Below are positions 12,021 to 22,799 of a DNA stretch of 64,000 nucleotides, piece by piece (positions within the stretch are counted from its first letter, which is position 1; each line of letters starts with the position of its first letter). Made by a program: the position numbers and the translations under genes. This DNA comes from Kingdonia uniflora (Eukaryota; Streptophyta; Magnoliopsida; Ranunculales; Circaeasteraceae): contig JACGCM010002894.1 of the NCBI GenBank assembly GCA_014058105.1, forward strand, positions 1,116,001 to 1,180,000, read 5' to 3'. The notes under the pieces were generated by a model. It was not told the origin of the DNA, searched no databases, and saw only the letters and a program-made list of their open reading frames with translations.

Positions 12021-12042
12021 ATTCTCGTATATAAGAAGGAAA

Positions 12043-12200
12043 TCTATATCTATATAAACATATAAAAGCAGAATTATTGTAGAATTGGACTATGTTCCGC
12101 CACGTGTCAAACATCAACTATTTTTCCTAAATAAACTAGACGGAAACCCAAAGTCTATCATCTCTTTTTTCTTTCCCTTGGCGGGAAACCTGTTTTAAAC
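12043..12200 (+). mobile_element. Helitron-like 5' end
   Basis: The sequence starts TCTATATCTATATAAACATA after an A, which is the form of plant Helitron 5' ends (TC..., inserted between A and T). It is followed by GCCACGTGTCA and by TTGGCGGGAAACC, both common near plant Helitron 5' ends. It lies 17 bp outside the MULE. I could not find the matching 3' hairpin with a CTRR end and saw no Rep or helicase coding, so the extent is unknown. Confidence 0.45.
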
Positions 12201-12524
12201 TAGTGTTTCCAAGTAGAGGTTGGAATTTCATCAACAAAACAAACCCTAATCCTCAATCAGATTCTAAATACTCTTTCCCCCTCTCTCTTTGGCCTCATGA
12301 TCGGCTCAACAAAATCATCCTTTATTCTAATCCCCACCAATAATCACCGGTAATTTACTTTTCTTTTGAACCCTTCGTTCTCAATCAATTACCACAATTT
12401 GATTGACTTAAAGTTTGAGGGTCAAAAATGATAATTGGTGTCGTTATACATGCGATAAGGATGGGGGGTTTCTCTTATCAATTGTGGGATTTGATTTTGA
12501 AAAACCGCATATCATTACCATATA

Positions 12525-12790
12525 GCAGGAGCATGTTGAATTGCATAAAAAACTTCAGAATGTTATAAAGTTGTCCTACGAGGTATGTAATATTAAGTTT
12601 AAGTATAGAGTCTTTAAACTAATGAAAAAAGTTTAGAATATGTGGAGTACAACATAACTGGATCTATCCCAATATTATTCATTATGTCTAAGCGTATTCC
12701 CTTCTTATGTGTTTGAGTACCATTGATTATGGAAGAAAACATGCGTTATGGACGGATAAAGGATTTAGTTTACTTCACGATAAAAAATGG
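12525..12790 (+). repeat. Dispersed repeat, copy X (split by solo LTR)
   Basis: GGAGCATGTTGAATTGCATA, TGTGGAGTACAACATAA and TTATGGAAGAAAACATGCG appear in the same order as in 17216-18200. Exon-like borders (ACGAGGTATGTAATATTAAG in X, ACAAGGTATGTTTCATATTA in Y) suggest the repeat derives from an intron-containing gene or element. I cannot identify the protein. The solo LTR at 12795 interrupts this copy. Confidence 0.6.
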
Positions 12791-12794
12791 ATGA

Positions 12795-13617
12795 TGTGAC
12801 GCCCTACCGAACGCCGGGCAAATCTACCCGAGCGTTTTGAGTTCTAACCTTGGATATATGTTCTCTAGACCCTAATATAGCTGTACGCCAAGTTTCATCG
12901 AAATCAAAATTGGTTAAGTGGGCGAGAAGTGCCAGTACGCTTCGTCTCAAGTTTTAGCGTTTCCTTTTGGAAACTAGCTATTTCCTTAGTAGCTATATTA
13001 AGGAGGAACATTGGTCCAAACCTCCCCATGACTAAAAGAGCTTTAAGGCTTGGTCATCTTGGACCCCGGCTCATGGGCTATCTACAAGGGATAGTCATGA
13101 GTTCTCATTGGCCTAGGGAAGGCCAAGAGACATTACCTCGCAATGCGGGCCGCTTTTATAGATAGGGCTTGTATATGGCGCCGCTATGCCATCGCTATGC
13201 CTCGCGAGCCAAACGAGACGCACCGCCCCTATAAATGGACTATGTAACCAGTCCAGGCTCGTCGCTCCTTGAGATATACATGTCCCATATCTAGAACCCG
13301 ACATATTGAGCTATCCTGATCCGCTACAGGACAGGTGTGCTATCCGTACCTCGTGCCCAGTCACAAAAAATTGCGCTGTAGGGATTATTGAGGGAACCTT
13401 CAACGTTGTTGCCTTACCGAATACATATTCGATGACCCCTCACGAGTATCCAAGATTATCCGGATGTTGCTCTAGCATCTGTGGGATTATTTCACTGTCG
13501 CGCTGCGCCCGTGAAGATGGTTGGTACATGCAGGCCGCATGTGCATATACGCCGCACGGCCTCGTATTCCGCTGTGCTTCGGGCACTCTAGAGGTAGACC
13601 CGGGCTGGGCCATGACA
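12795..13617 (+). mobile_element. Solo LTR, 823 bp, TSD GATGA
   Basis: It begins TGTGACGCC and ends CATGACA, with inverted TG...CA termini, and is flanked on both sides by GATGA (12790-12794 and 13618-13622). It is clearly richer in G+C than its surroundings and has a TATA-like CTATAAATGG near 13230. Its short open frames show no recognisable protein. No internal region exists, so it is the product of recombination between the two LTRs of a former retrotransposon, probably of the gypsy type by its style (inference). The related copy at about 18180 resembles the empty site. Confidence 0.85.
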
Positions 13618-13622
13618 GATGA

Positions 13623-16600
13623 TGTATCTATATTTTGAACTGAGATTTCCTTTTGTTGTATAGTGTTGGAAAAGCCAATCCAACTTCAGAGAGATATAGA
13701 AGAGGACAACAAATTATTTTATGGGTACAAGTAGAAGTTTATGTTTGTAATTTGTTGTTTGTTGTGTGCATCAAATTGAGGGGACCATGTCAAAAGATAA
13801 TAGGATATAGTATAAGGTAGAAATAATACATAAGAATGCTATATTTGAGAGTTCTTAAATTACCAAATATTTTTATCTTTGTTCATTTGGATATTCTCTT
13901 TAGAGTATTTCATTACTTCCAATGTGGATTTAGACAAACATTGACGAGTGAAGTAATTTTGGATTTACTAACATCTTTATAAATATAAAACATTATGATT
14001 TTCTTCTCCAAAAATCGTACCTATTATCTTTCTCTTGGCTACTTTGCATATTTCTAGCCTTTTGAATAATACAACTATAGGCGGTTAACATATTGAGGCA
14101 ACTGAGAAAGGGAAGAAAAGGTGTCAAAGGACCACAGTCGAAGACAGGTAATTTTATCCATCACTGTATTTCTACTTTCGATGAAACACAATCGGAAAAA
14201 TGTCCCGAAATGATTTTTTACTTGCAACAATTTCTCATTTTCTTTTGTGTAATCTTGCAGATTCCTAAAAAAATCTCTAGTACTTTCTGAAGGCGCATAG
14301 CTCTATAGATTTTCATGCTAAAATTTCAGCTCTCTAGCATATGTAGATTATCATGCTAAAATTTGAGATATTTAGGCTCTTCAAAGATAACATGTGGACT
14401 ACACCGTCGTCAACCGTCAAAGAGTTTTGTCGAGCAGGGTTTCGAAAAGTTACTAAACTTCGAACCTCTTTGTTTCCAAACGTTGTAAGTTTTTCAACGT
14501 CTTATTTTGGGCATTTATTTCAATTGGTTTTCCATGAAGGAATTCCTTCCCCCTTTTCAACTTAAGGAAAGCCTTTTCCCTTGATTATGTACAAAGAAGA
14601 AAATCCTTCAGTGACGATTTATACCGCTTCTTCTTCCTTTTTATTTTCATTATTTGTGAACTAGATTTAATTTTTCTAATGACTTACTCAATATTGAACT
14701 CCTTAGTGATATTTTTTGTATTCTTTTGTTAGGACTGAGGATTGTTGCATCGATTAGGGTCCTAAAAAATCTTATGATTCATATCTTCAAGCTTTTCTGG
14801 TGTGGGTGTATCTTAAGTGCTCATTCCAACTTTAAAGTACATGTGAATCAATAGTTTTCTGACAAATTTCATTGGCCATTAGAGGACGGTTCCATTTATG
14901 CAAGATATCCCTTAGCCACATAAGTAATCACTTTATCTATCTCTATCTCTAGTTACTCCACAACTCTATGTTTCACCAACTACTTTTTGATTGGTTTGCC
15001 ATACAAGTTTCTAGCATGTTCAAATTATGAGTCTTAATATATGCTCTAGAATCTCAAACAATAAATAGTGAAGCCTTTCAAATTTAATATAAACCAAAAT
15101 TCCCTATATAAAACAATCCTATTGATCCTAGGATTATTTCAACCATCTTCACCTTGCCAATTACAAACTTATATTGTAAAGTGTGCCCAAAAGTGCTTTC
15201 ATTTTAGTCTCTCAGAGCTATCTATTAAGCATTATGAGTCTGTGTTCAATAGCAGTACATGTCTTTATGGTACGTGGCAATACCGAAGAGCGTCGTTTAT
15301 GCTATACTGTAATTGTTTTTTATAGCCTCTGAACTTAAGGTGTATTTTGTAGTGTTTGAGGATGCTTGCTGACAGCATTTTTCGCATCTTCGTTGGCATC
15401 CCTAAGATAATTTTGGAGGCTATATCATTGGTCTCTCAATTATAAAGGTCTTATTGATCTCTCGGGTTAGTTATTTATGTTTCTTACAATTTATGTTCTA
15501 GTAGAAGTGCCCAACTTATTAGCCGTTTGAAAACCATGTAGGTGAAAAATAGGGGATTTTCGCAAATCCCAAATTTTCCTTTAGGGTATTTAAATATTTT
15601 CTCCATTTCCCCCTCTATTTTTAGACTTTGTTCATTTTGAAGATTTGCCACAATCTTGAGGAATAATGACTCTTTGCCCATCATTGCCATTTTAAAGTTT
15701 GCCACAATCTTAAGGAATAAGAACCATTCAATAAATGTTAACTAGTTCATTAATTGAATGGTGATCAATTCAAGTGCAGTAAACTAAACAAATATTTTAT
15801 GATCACTAGAATTAGATAGTTGGGAGAGGATTACAAAAGAATGTCTGGTAGGAAGCATGCCCTTATTTACTATGGCAATGCTGGCTAAGTCGCGAGCAGT
15901 TAAATAATTTGTTTTAATTCATGGTTTATCACCAGTATCACTGTTTCAGTGATCATAATTAGAAGTCAAGGACACAGGCTTTAAACCCATTGTGATTTTC
16001 ACAATGACGACTTGGGAAATGTGAGAATTACATATTAGGTTTCTCTGATTCATTAGGTTGAAAGGTTATAAGACATTTCTTGTGTTTTTAAATCAAGGTG
16101 GGATGGTGAATACAAAATTTATATCAATGATAAATCAAGAAAGACGAAATCCCCCATAATGTGTTAGGATAGTGAAACTTGATTAGATTCATTACGATTT
16201 TCTTTATTTCCCTTCTCTTGGGGTTAACAACAGTTTGTAATGCTTAAGGCCGATGTTGTGTGAAGTCTTCCACGATACTGTAACCCGTACGAGATTTCAG
16301 ATTTGCATACTGTTGTAACTTCGTCACAGAGGAAGAAAAGATAAAGCCGAGGTTATTTATGTTGTCATCTACCGAAGAGACGGGCATGTATCTACTTATG
16401 TAATCTTACTTGAATATATGAACAATAAATATGGGGATACTATGATGCACTGCTTAAAAATATTTAAGACTAATATCGGGAATTTATTATGCATCGGTAT
16501 AATAGGAAGTTATATGTTTCCTTTGGAATGTTTTCTCTTACTCGTGCTTATGAGGTAGGCTAATCTCCAAAGAGATAACATAAGGATTATGAATGACTTC

Positions 16601-17215
16601 GCTTAAGCATGGATACCATTACTTCGTTTTTTTCAAAAGTAGCAAAAATGTTAAGATGGGTACAAATACTTTAGGCGGAATTGATTAGGTCATGGATTTA
16701 ATAGGTTTGGCTTGTGGATGTTACATTTCTCACCTTTCAATTTTAATGCATTTTAATCCATGGTGTTGTGCAACAATGTCCCATGGAGATAAGGCACCTA
16801 TACTTGAGCCATTTAACACATGATGGCATAGATACATGTTAAGCTGCCTCTGCCTTTTACTTGCAAGCATTTTGCTCTGTCCAAGCTTGAAAGGACACTG
16901 ATATGGAATTGTGTTGGTGTATGCTTTGGGGTTGCAATATCATTAATTAAATGTCAGTTGTTCTCCATCACTGTTTTGTACATAATCATATTGATGTTCA
17001 AGTATGTTATGCATGTATAGGTAACATTTCAAGTTATACTCTCTTACTTTGAATTTTCTCTATGATTGCAAGTTGTTGGAAACAAAGGCGGTATTTTTCC
17101 ATTCAACAGAGTTATGGTGATATACTGGATAAGATGAAACCGGAGTTGAAGGAAAGGTCAGTTATCTTAAACCCACTTGCAAAGTTTAGGGGAATCAGGG
17201 GTGCCACAAACAACA
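13623..17215. other. No supported gene; AT-rich sequence
   Basis: Short open frames (for example 14093-14290, 14353-14565, 15068-15325 and 15484-15705) show no recognisable domain. A short local duplication is present: TTTGCCACAATCTTGAGGAA at about 15646 and TTTGCCACAATCTTAAGGAA at about 15697. An exon-like piece ending CAGTCGAAGACAG/GTAAT (about 14130-14150) has a good donor, but nothing to join it to was found. Confidence 0.5.
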
Positions 17216-18210
17216 TTGGAGCATGTTGAATTACACCAAAATTCCTTGATGATCTAAATTTACCTTACAAGGTATGTTTCATATTAAGTTCAATTTTATT
17301 CCAATAAAAAAATCACAATATTATGGAGTACAACATAGGCAAGAATTAATAAATTAATTGGAACTCTTGGACAAACCTATACAGAAAAATTCTAAAAGAA
17401 CCATTGATAACATTTTTTACTTATAATAACCCACCTCTTTTAGATCATTCATGAAACCAAATAGGATCTGAACCTCTTGAACTGATGAGCAAAGATGATG
17501 TGGAATTGCACATCACGTAGTAGCTCTTTGGAAAACCTTTTAGTCTAACCATACATTGTAATTGCCAGAGGCGAGCCCCACCTTATCTTTTACAATGTGC
17601 ACAAACTTATTAATGTTAATTCTTCAAATTTGAAGCATATCGAGTACTCAAAGATTTGTGCCGTAAAGGATATTAAGATTTGTCACCGGCTTTGCAAATC
17701 AGAATCAACAAGATGACTTCGCTTCAAAGAAATTGTTTTTAAGAGTACTGTTTTTTATATGATGAATCACAATCAGAAAATCCTCTTGTGAGATTGTACG
17801 TGTATATGTCACTTTCTTAACTATATTTATTGTATATGATATGTTTATATCAAAAAAATTCTTATATGTTTTTTTTCCTGGGGTTATTGTATAACCAGGT
17901 AATATATACTTTGATGAATCCCTGGATGTGGGTTGGTGCTTAATCCCGTAATATTGTCCTAATCAAAACCCTAAATCAGTGTTTGGAAGTTCAGATTGCA
18001 CAATTTCAATTGATAACATCTCTATTTTATTTTTAGTTTTTAAAGCCTTGAATGACTGGGCAATCGTGAATTACAAGTTAAATTGTTTCATCTTTGTATA
18101 GGTTATGGATTATGGAAGAAAAACATGCCTTAAGGACGGAAATAAGGATTCAGCTTACTCTACATTCAAGAAAGGATGAGGTATCCAACCTAACAAAAAA
18201 GGATGAGGTA
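17216..18210 (+). repeat. Dispersed repeat, copy Y (uninterrupted)
   Basis: It shares GGAGCATGTTGAATTACACC, TGGAGTACAACATAG and TTATGGAAGAAAAACATGCC with copy X, with about 750 bp of extra sequence between the second and third blocks. Near 18170-18195 it reads AAAGGATGAGGTATC, which corresponds to the sequence on both sides of the solo LTR in copy X (AATGGATGA / GATGTATC). Confidence 0.6.
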
Positions 18211-18666
18211 TCTTCAATGTCATATTTTATTTCAAGTGTTTTAATTTTACTTCATTTTGGTTTTTGATGAGTAGGCAAACATTTTTGTATATGCTTAAAT
18301 ACTGATGGTGCCCTCTTTACTTGCAATTTCTTCCTTTCATAAGTTGCAAGCTATAGAAAAATGTTAAAAGTAGTCTGGAGAAGAAAATGAGGAAATCATG
18401 GTTGGGTGCTGACTCCATGTTCACTACATTATTTTAGACTACATAGTTTTGTAAAGATACTAAGAAACTTATATATGTACACCTCTTATCATTTATGAAA
18501 AGACTCTTAACCGATTTTCCATTTTTCCTACTGACTAGCTAATGAGCTTCATATCATTTTTTTTACATATGATTTGCTTGGTGTCAATCACTACATAACC
18601 TTCAATTTATATCACCTAAAGATTATATTTCACTGTATATCGTCACTATTAATGCCTTTTCATATT

Positions 18667-18747
18667 GGATCTTTAGCTCAACTGGTAGAGCACTTAGGGA
18701 TATATTGAATATTTTCAAGAGATGGTGATTCAAATCCGCCAAGATCC
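18667..18747 (+). pseudogene. tRNA-like sequence with perfect acceptor stem
   Basis: GGATCTT (18667-18673) pairs perfectly with AAGATCC (18741-18747). The D arm TAGCTCAACTGGTAGAGCA and the T arm GGTGATTCAAATCCGCC (4 of 5 pairs) are in place. The region between them is about 9 nt too long and gives no good anticodon stem or an unambiguous anticodon. It is probably a tRNA pseudogene, or a tRNA gene with an odd intron or insertion in the anticodon arm. Confidence 0.5.
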
Positions 18748-19913
18748 TGTAGTTTCAAGATGTGATACAAGTATGCACCTCCGTGCTTAAATTGTCAAGT
18801 TTACATGTTTTAAGGTAAATTTTTTGATAACTTCCCGTGGATGCTTCTCTTGGCAGTATTTTCCCACGCCTCGCTTCTCTATTTTGAAACTCAATTGAGG
18901 GCGATTTAGGATTAGCTCTTTCCTTACAAATCCAATCGGCATTTGCATTTCCCTTCAATCTTCAATGCAATTTAGACAATATTTGTCCTAGTGGGTTGCT
19001 CCTTTTACTTGAATGGAACTGATCTTTAGTTATAAAGTCACCTGTATATAAATTGTGATCAATTTTAACGGTGGCCATGTCTTCTTACTAACATGGCAAA
19101 CTTTACATAACTTTAGAAACCTCCGGGAGAGAAAAAAAATTATATATGGAACAACCACAATGTATTTATTGGGAATGTACTTATGACACATCTCTAATGG
19201 TGGAAAGCGAACCAACTGCTCTTTGATTCAGGTGACCATGTGTATCTAACAATCTTTGTAACATGAAGAATGCTAGAGACAACCCCTCTTTGAACTTCAT
19301 TTCAATGTCGGGAATTATGAAATGTATTGTGCTATTTGTTTGTGGTAATGATTCAGGACTCACCGGTTTTCAAGTAGTTAATTAGACTGGATATTTACTT
19401 ATCTGACGTCTTCCTTAATCAGTATAACTGTATAAGTTTTTTTTTTTTTTTTTTTTTTTCCCTTTAAGCCAAAAAAGGAGTAATTATATAAGATTTGTAC
19501 TATGTCGTGCACAATCAAATTTTTGCCCGTGCCTCTATGTCACTCTATATGTAAGCCAAGTTTCTTCCAATTATTTGAACACCTATATTAAAGCCAAACC
19601 GGCAAGCAAGAAAATGATCCACCCTGTCTTGTTTAAGTCAACACATCTCCATCCCTAATTATTTATGAGATTGGCCCCTGTAAACTCTTCATTCCCAACA
19701 AGCCCTCAGAAAATCTCATTAACTACCTTATTTACCCCATAGTTTCCGTTTGAAAATGGTGATACTAATAGGGGGTATTTCGGGTAAATGGTGATGGTAA
19801 CATTGCATTTTGGACATTTAGCTCTAATCTTTCTTCATCATTGTTCCCTTGATTATGAGAATTTGAACTTCATCTTTCTCCCCCTAGTAGTCCCTCAGAA
19901 CTAAATTCCAATC
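18748..19913. other. Upstream region of the CLE gene; no other gene seen
   Basis: It contains a run of about 22 T at 19438-19459 and AT-rich sequence. Open frames on the minus strand at 18755-18958 and 19030-19363 show no recognisable features. The last 200 bp before 19914 probably include the promoter and 5' leader of the CLE gene, though I could not point to a firm TATA box. Confidence 0.4.
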
Positions 19914-20153
19914 ATGAGATTTCCAAACTCTGTCCTCATATTTACGTTCTTGTTAGTCATGGTGGTTGTTAACTGCAGACATATCAATGATGAAATGAAG
20001 CAACAAACATCAAGAATCAACCTGTCATCTCAATTTTCATGGAGTTCTACCGCGAAAGCTCCCTCCCAAGATTCACGTGTTCAAGATTTTGATCCGATAT
20101 ATGGGTTTTCCAACCGAGTTGTGCCAGGTGGACCTAACCCACTTCATAATTGA
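19914..20153 (+). CDS. CLE-family signalling peptide precursor
   Basis: This single-exon frame encodes 79 residues. Residues 1 to about 22 form a hydrophobic signal peptide with VLIFTFLLVMVVVN. A variable polar middle follows. The last 12 residues (68-79) are RVVPGGPNPLHN, a CLE dodecapeptide motif, preceded by DPIYGFSN, which matches the DP.YG..KR context of CLE9-CLE13-type precursors. Such precursors are secreted and processed to a 12-13 residue hydroxyprolinated peptide perceived by CLV1/BAM-type receptor kinases in meristem, vascular, stomatal or nodulation control. Prolines at motif positions 4, 7 and 9 and the terminal His-Asn are present. Gly at motif position 5, where Ser is common in this subgroup, is the main oddity. 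The closest peptide type by eye is the CLE9/10 and CLE11-13 set; the exact orthologue cannot be told from sequence alone. Confidence 0.93.
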   Translation: MRFPNSVLIFTFLLVMVVVNCRHINDEMKQQTSRINLSSQFSWSSTAKAPSQDSRVQDFDPIYGFSNRVVPGGPNPLHN

Positions 20154-21827
20154 GTGAAGTCGATTTAAGGGGATGTTTCCCGTGTAAGGTGAAAATGCAG
20201 GTTTATCATATGTAATTCTTTATATTCATGTTAGATGTATAGTAGTAGATACAGTTAAAAGTGAAATGTTGCAAAAGATATATATTGCATCATAGTAATT
20301 TTAATACTGGACCCAATATTTGAAACATATGCTTTCAGTACCTTGTGTTACTATCTTAACATGCTCGCATTTCCCCGAGACTTTCTCCGGCCGTTGTATC
20401 CTGGTTTTTATTTATCATCATAGGTGGTTTGTATATAAAAAAAATATTTATCAGAAATGTTGTAATATGACGCGAAATATGTAATACAAAATATTTTTGA
20501 ATATTTCTTAATGGTATTAAGTTAGAAAAATGAAGAAATGATCGTGCTATACTATAATTATAATAAATGATTGAGCAGTATATAAATATCGATAAAACAA
20601 TGTCCATAAAGACTTCAAATAATTTCAATACAAATGACACCTAAGGTCGATAACGATATTTCGACACCAGTGGGGAAATAAGAGTTAAATAACATGGGTC
20701 CGACACTAAATAAAACTTCAGTTTCAACAAAATATAGCAGTTTAGTACTATTGAAGTATACATTGAGGTCAGATTTATAGTGGATTTTTTTTCATGACTA
20801 TACAAATCAAATAGGGTTAGCAACATACTTTATGATAAGTACATATTAACTAATATGAAAATATAAATAAATAAGGTTTTGTTAGGAAGTCAATTTTCAA
20901 AGCCATGAGAAAACAGCCAAATGATTCTGATTTAGACTAATTACTTGATTAATGCACATTTTGAAAACAAGAATTAGCCCATAGTATATCACAGGTGAAG
21001 GCGGCTTAATAATAGGACTGTCATCATGCAGCGAACGACTAGTTTTCTTAAAAAGACATTAACTTGACAATGCACAGTTACTTTGAACAATAAATAGTCG
21101 TGGACCCGTTCACATCAATTAGCATGGTGAGGACTAATCATGATGGCTACTCGATAGACTTTAGAGAACTGTTTTTGTTGTTAATATGGCAGGCATTGTT
21201 GAGTATATGGATCCCTGAGACAACAATGTTTTTTGCGTTGCTCCGAGATAGTCACTATGATTTTGGGAATGTTGAACACCGGCTTCTGGTGCACAGCATG
21301 AACTTTTTGGTTCGGATCATTCATTACTACTTACATATATGTATTGTACATCCATCTACTGAAAAATTAAACTTCCAAAATATTCTAGCTCGGATTTTGA
21401 TCTCAGGTTTGAGCTTGGATTACTTTGGTCTCAGGTTTGAGCCTGGAGTTCCTTTCTTGGAGGTTTTTAGTGAAGATTTTGGCAATCAGCTCACTCTGAT
21501 TATTAAAGAAGATGCTACTGCCAGTGGTATGTGAGGAGTTAGCTTTTGGGGTTCTCTTTCTTTTGGGTTTTTGGCTTTTTCGAAGTTTTAGCTCCGTTGT
21601 TGTGCTGTTGTTTCTGTTATTGTCTCCCTGCTCCTTCTGTTTGGAGTTAGGCTGACTAACCCTGTTACTTTCTCTTCCCTTTTATTTGAAGCTCACTTAC
21701 CCAAAAAAATAAAATTACAGAAAGCATAATAGAATTAGGGTTTTTCTTTCTTCATTCAGTTTCCTTTTTTTTTTCTTCTTTTTTTTATTATTGTAAGTGC
21801 ATGTTAAGGACTTTTTTTGAATATGAT
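20154..21827. other. No supported gene between CLE and F-box remnant
   Basis: It is AT-rich. A frame at 21100-21534 (first codon GTG) encodes about 144 residues without a recognisable domain. The following 21540-21720 ends in CTTACCCAAAAAAATAAAAT, which looks like the poly-A end of a retroposon, but no coding motif confirms that. 21720-21827 is T-rich and contains TTAGGGTTTTTCTTT, shared in style with the region upstream of F-box copy 2 (TAGGGTTTTTCTTT at about 37040), so it is probably the old promoter or leader of copy 1. Confidence 0.4.
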
Positions 21828-22144
21828 GTGGCGGTTAAGTAGTCAGAACTACCCGATGAACTCCTTGGGCTCATCGTGGAAAGGGTATCTTCGATTGAAG
21901 ATTCTGTTAGGTTTGGTTGTATATGCAAGTGCTGGGGATCTGCTATACTTGATAAACCTCCCCACCTAGAGGTCTCCCGTGGCTTATGCTGGCCAAGACT
22001 GAGTCTAAAGAAGACGTTGATAATATCAAAAACACAAACTAAAACTTCCCTCGTCGTTTCTTCAGTCTCTCTGAAAACAAGGTTCACAATCTTTATTTAC
22101 CCGAAGCTCAGGGAAGGCATTGTTGGGGTTCTCCTTACGGTTGG
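21828..22144 (+). pseudogene. F-box/DUF295 gene copy 1, 5' part
   Basis: The F-box reads SELPDELLGLIVERVSSIED, then VRFGCICKCWGSA. After a frame change it continues into DUF295-type sequence with FFSLSENKVHNLYLPEAQG and CWGSPYGW. Compared with copy 2, the start ATG is GTG (21828-21830) and codon 5 is TAG (21840-21842) where copy 2 has TGG. The frame shifts again after the F-box. The gene is cut at 22140-22144 (GTTGG) by a nest of transposons and resumes at 33099. F-box proteins are substrate adaptors of SCF ubiquitin ligases; this copy cannot make one. Confidence 0.85.
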
Positions 22145-22491
22145 TGTTTGGGTGAATGTGCGGAATACACCCCCCACGCGCAATTTGATTTTATCCGTTA
22201 TCCTCATGGCATACAAATAATCAACCAAGATATTAGAAACACAATTAACATACACACAAAACACAATATTTGCTGAAGGTTCACCCTAAGGCTACTCCCC
22301 ACCACTAAGTTAGAAATCCACTATGTATCCAAGTTTAATTACAAGCCCTCAAGATATTCAAACGAACATGAAATTCTCTAATCTCATAATACCCTCACAT
22401 AGATTTACAAGAAGAAAACAAGAGATCCGTCAAGAACCCAAAGATTACCTCAACAAAGACCATATTGCATACCTTCTTCTTGAAACTCTTC

Positions 22492-22793
22492 TGTTGAGAA
22501 TCGAGGTAGCTACTCTCTCCTCTCTAACAAGAGCGATATGTGGAATAAGCCCTAACATAAGAAATGATCAAGCAAGAAACAATAACGACACAAAAATTCC
22601 CAAAGGAGGGAAGTGGAAAACCCTTTCGGATAAAAAATCACTCCCCGAACAATTCACTATGTTAATCAAACGGGTTACAACGATCTCTTCAAGCTTCTCA
22701 AGCTTAAATGAAGTCTCTCAAATTCTAGGTCTAGAATTAAACTCACGTAGGAAGGATATACTAACAAAATAACCTAAGTCATCTTTATATACT
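22492..22793 (-). repeat. Truncated 3' LTR of the nested copia element
   Basis: It matches 31786 to about 32090 with roughly 90-93% identity by eye. Homology stops at TATACTA. The remaining 520 bp of LTR and the RNase H end of pol are missing, and pol sequence joins directly. Confidence 0.8.
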
Positions 22794-22799
22794 AAGTCA

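Larger units (their letters stand above)
4006..12026 (+). mobile_element. MULE (Mutator-like element), about 8.0 kb, inactive
   Basis: The ends are inverted repeats: 4012-4041 matches the reverse complement of 11991-12020 at 29 of 30 positions, and weaker similarity extends outward to about 4006 and 12026. Inside, plus-strand exons encode a MuDR-type transposase (4969-8189), and the minus strand carries a second degraded gene (8940-10528) of the DUF1985/Ulp1-locus type that several plant MULE lineages carry. I could not find a convincing 9-bp target duplication; GAAAATTAT and GTATATAAG match at only 5 of 9 positions. The element is non-functional because the transposase has several stops. Confidence 0.82.

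Noticed and set aside
12929..13638. Open frames of 60-110 codons
   Set aside because: They lie wholly within the solo LTR, show no domain, and are explained by its higher G+C.
17216..17275. FLDDLNLPYKV-like reading suggesting a B3 DNA-binding domain
   Set aside because: Only about ten residues fit; the rest of the domain is absent and copy X does not keep it.
21100..21534. 144-codon frame beginning GTG
   Set aside because: No plant start codon at the stated beginning, no recognisable domain, and no paralogue in the window.
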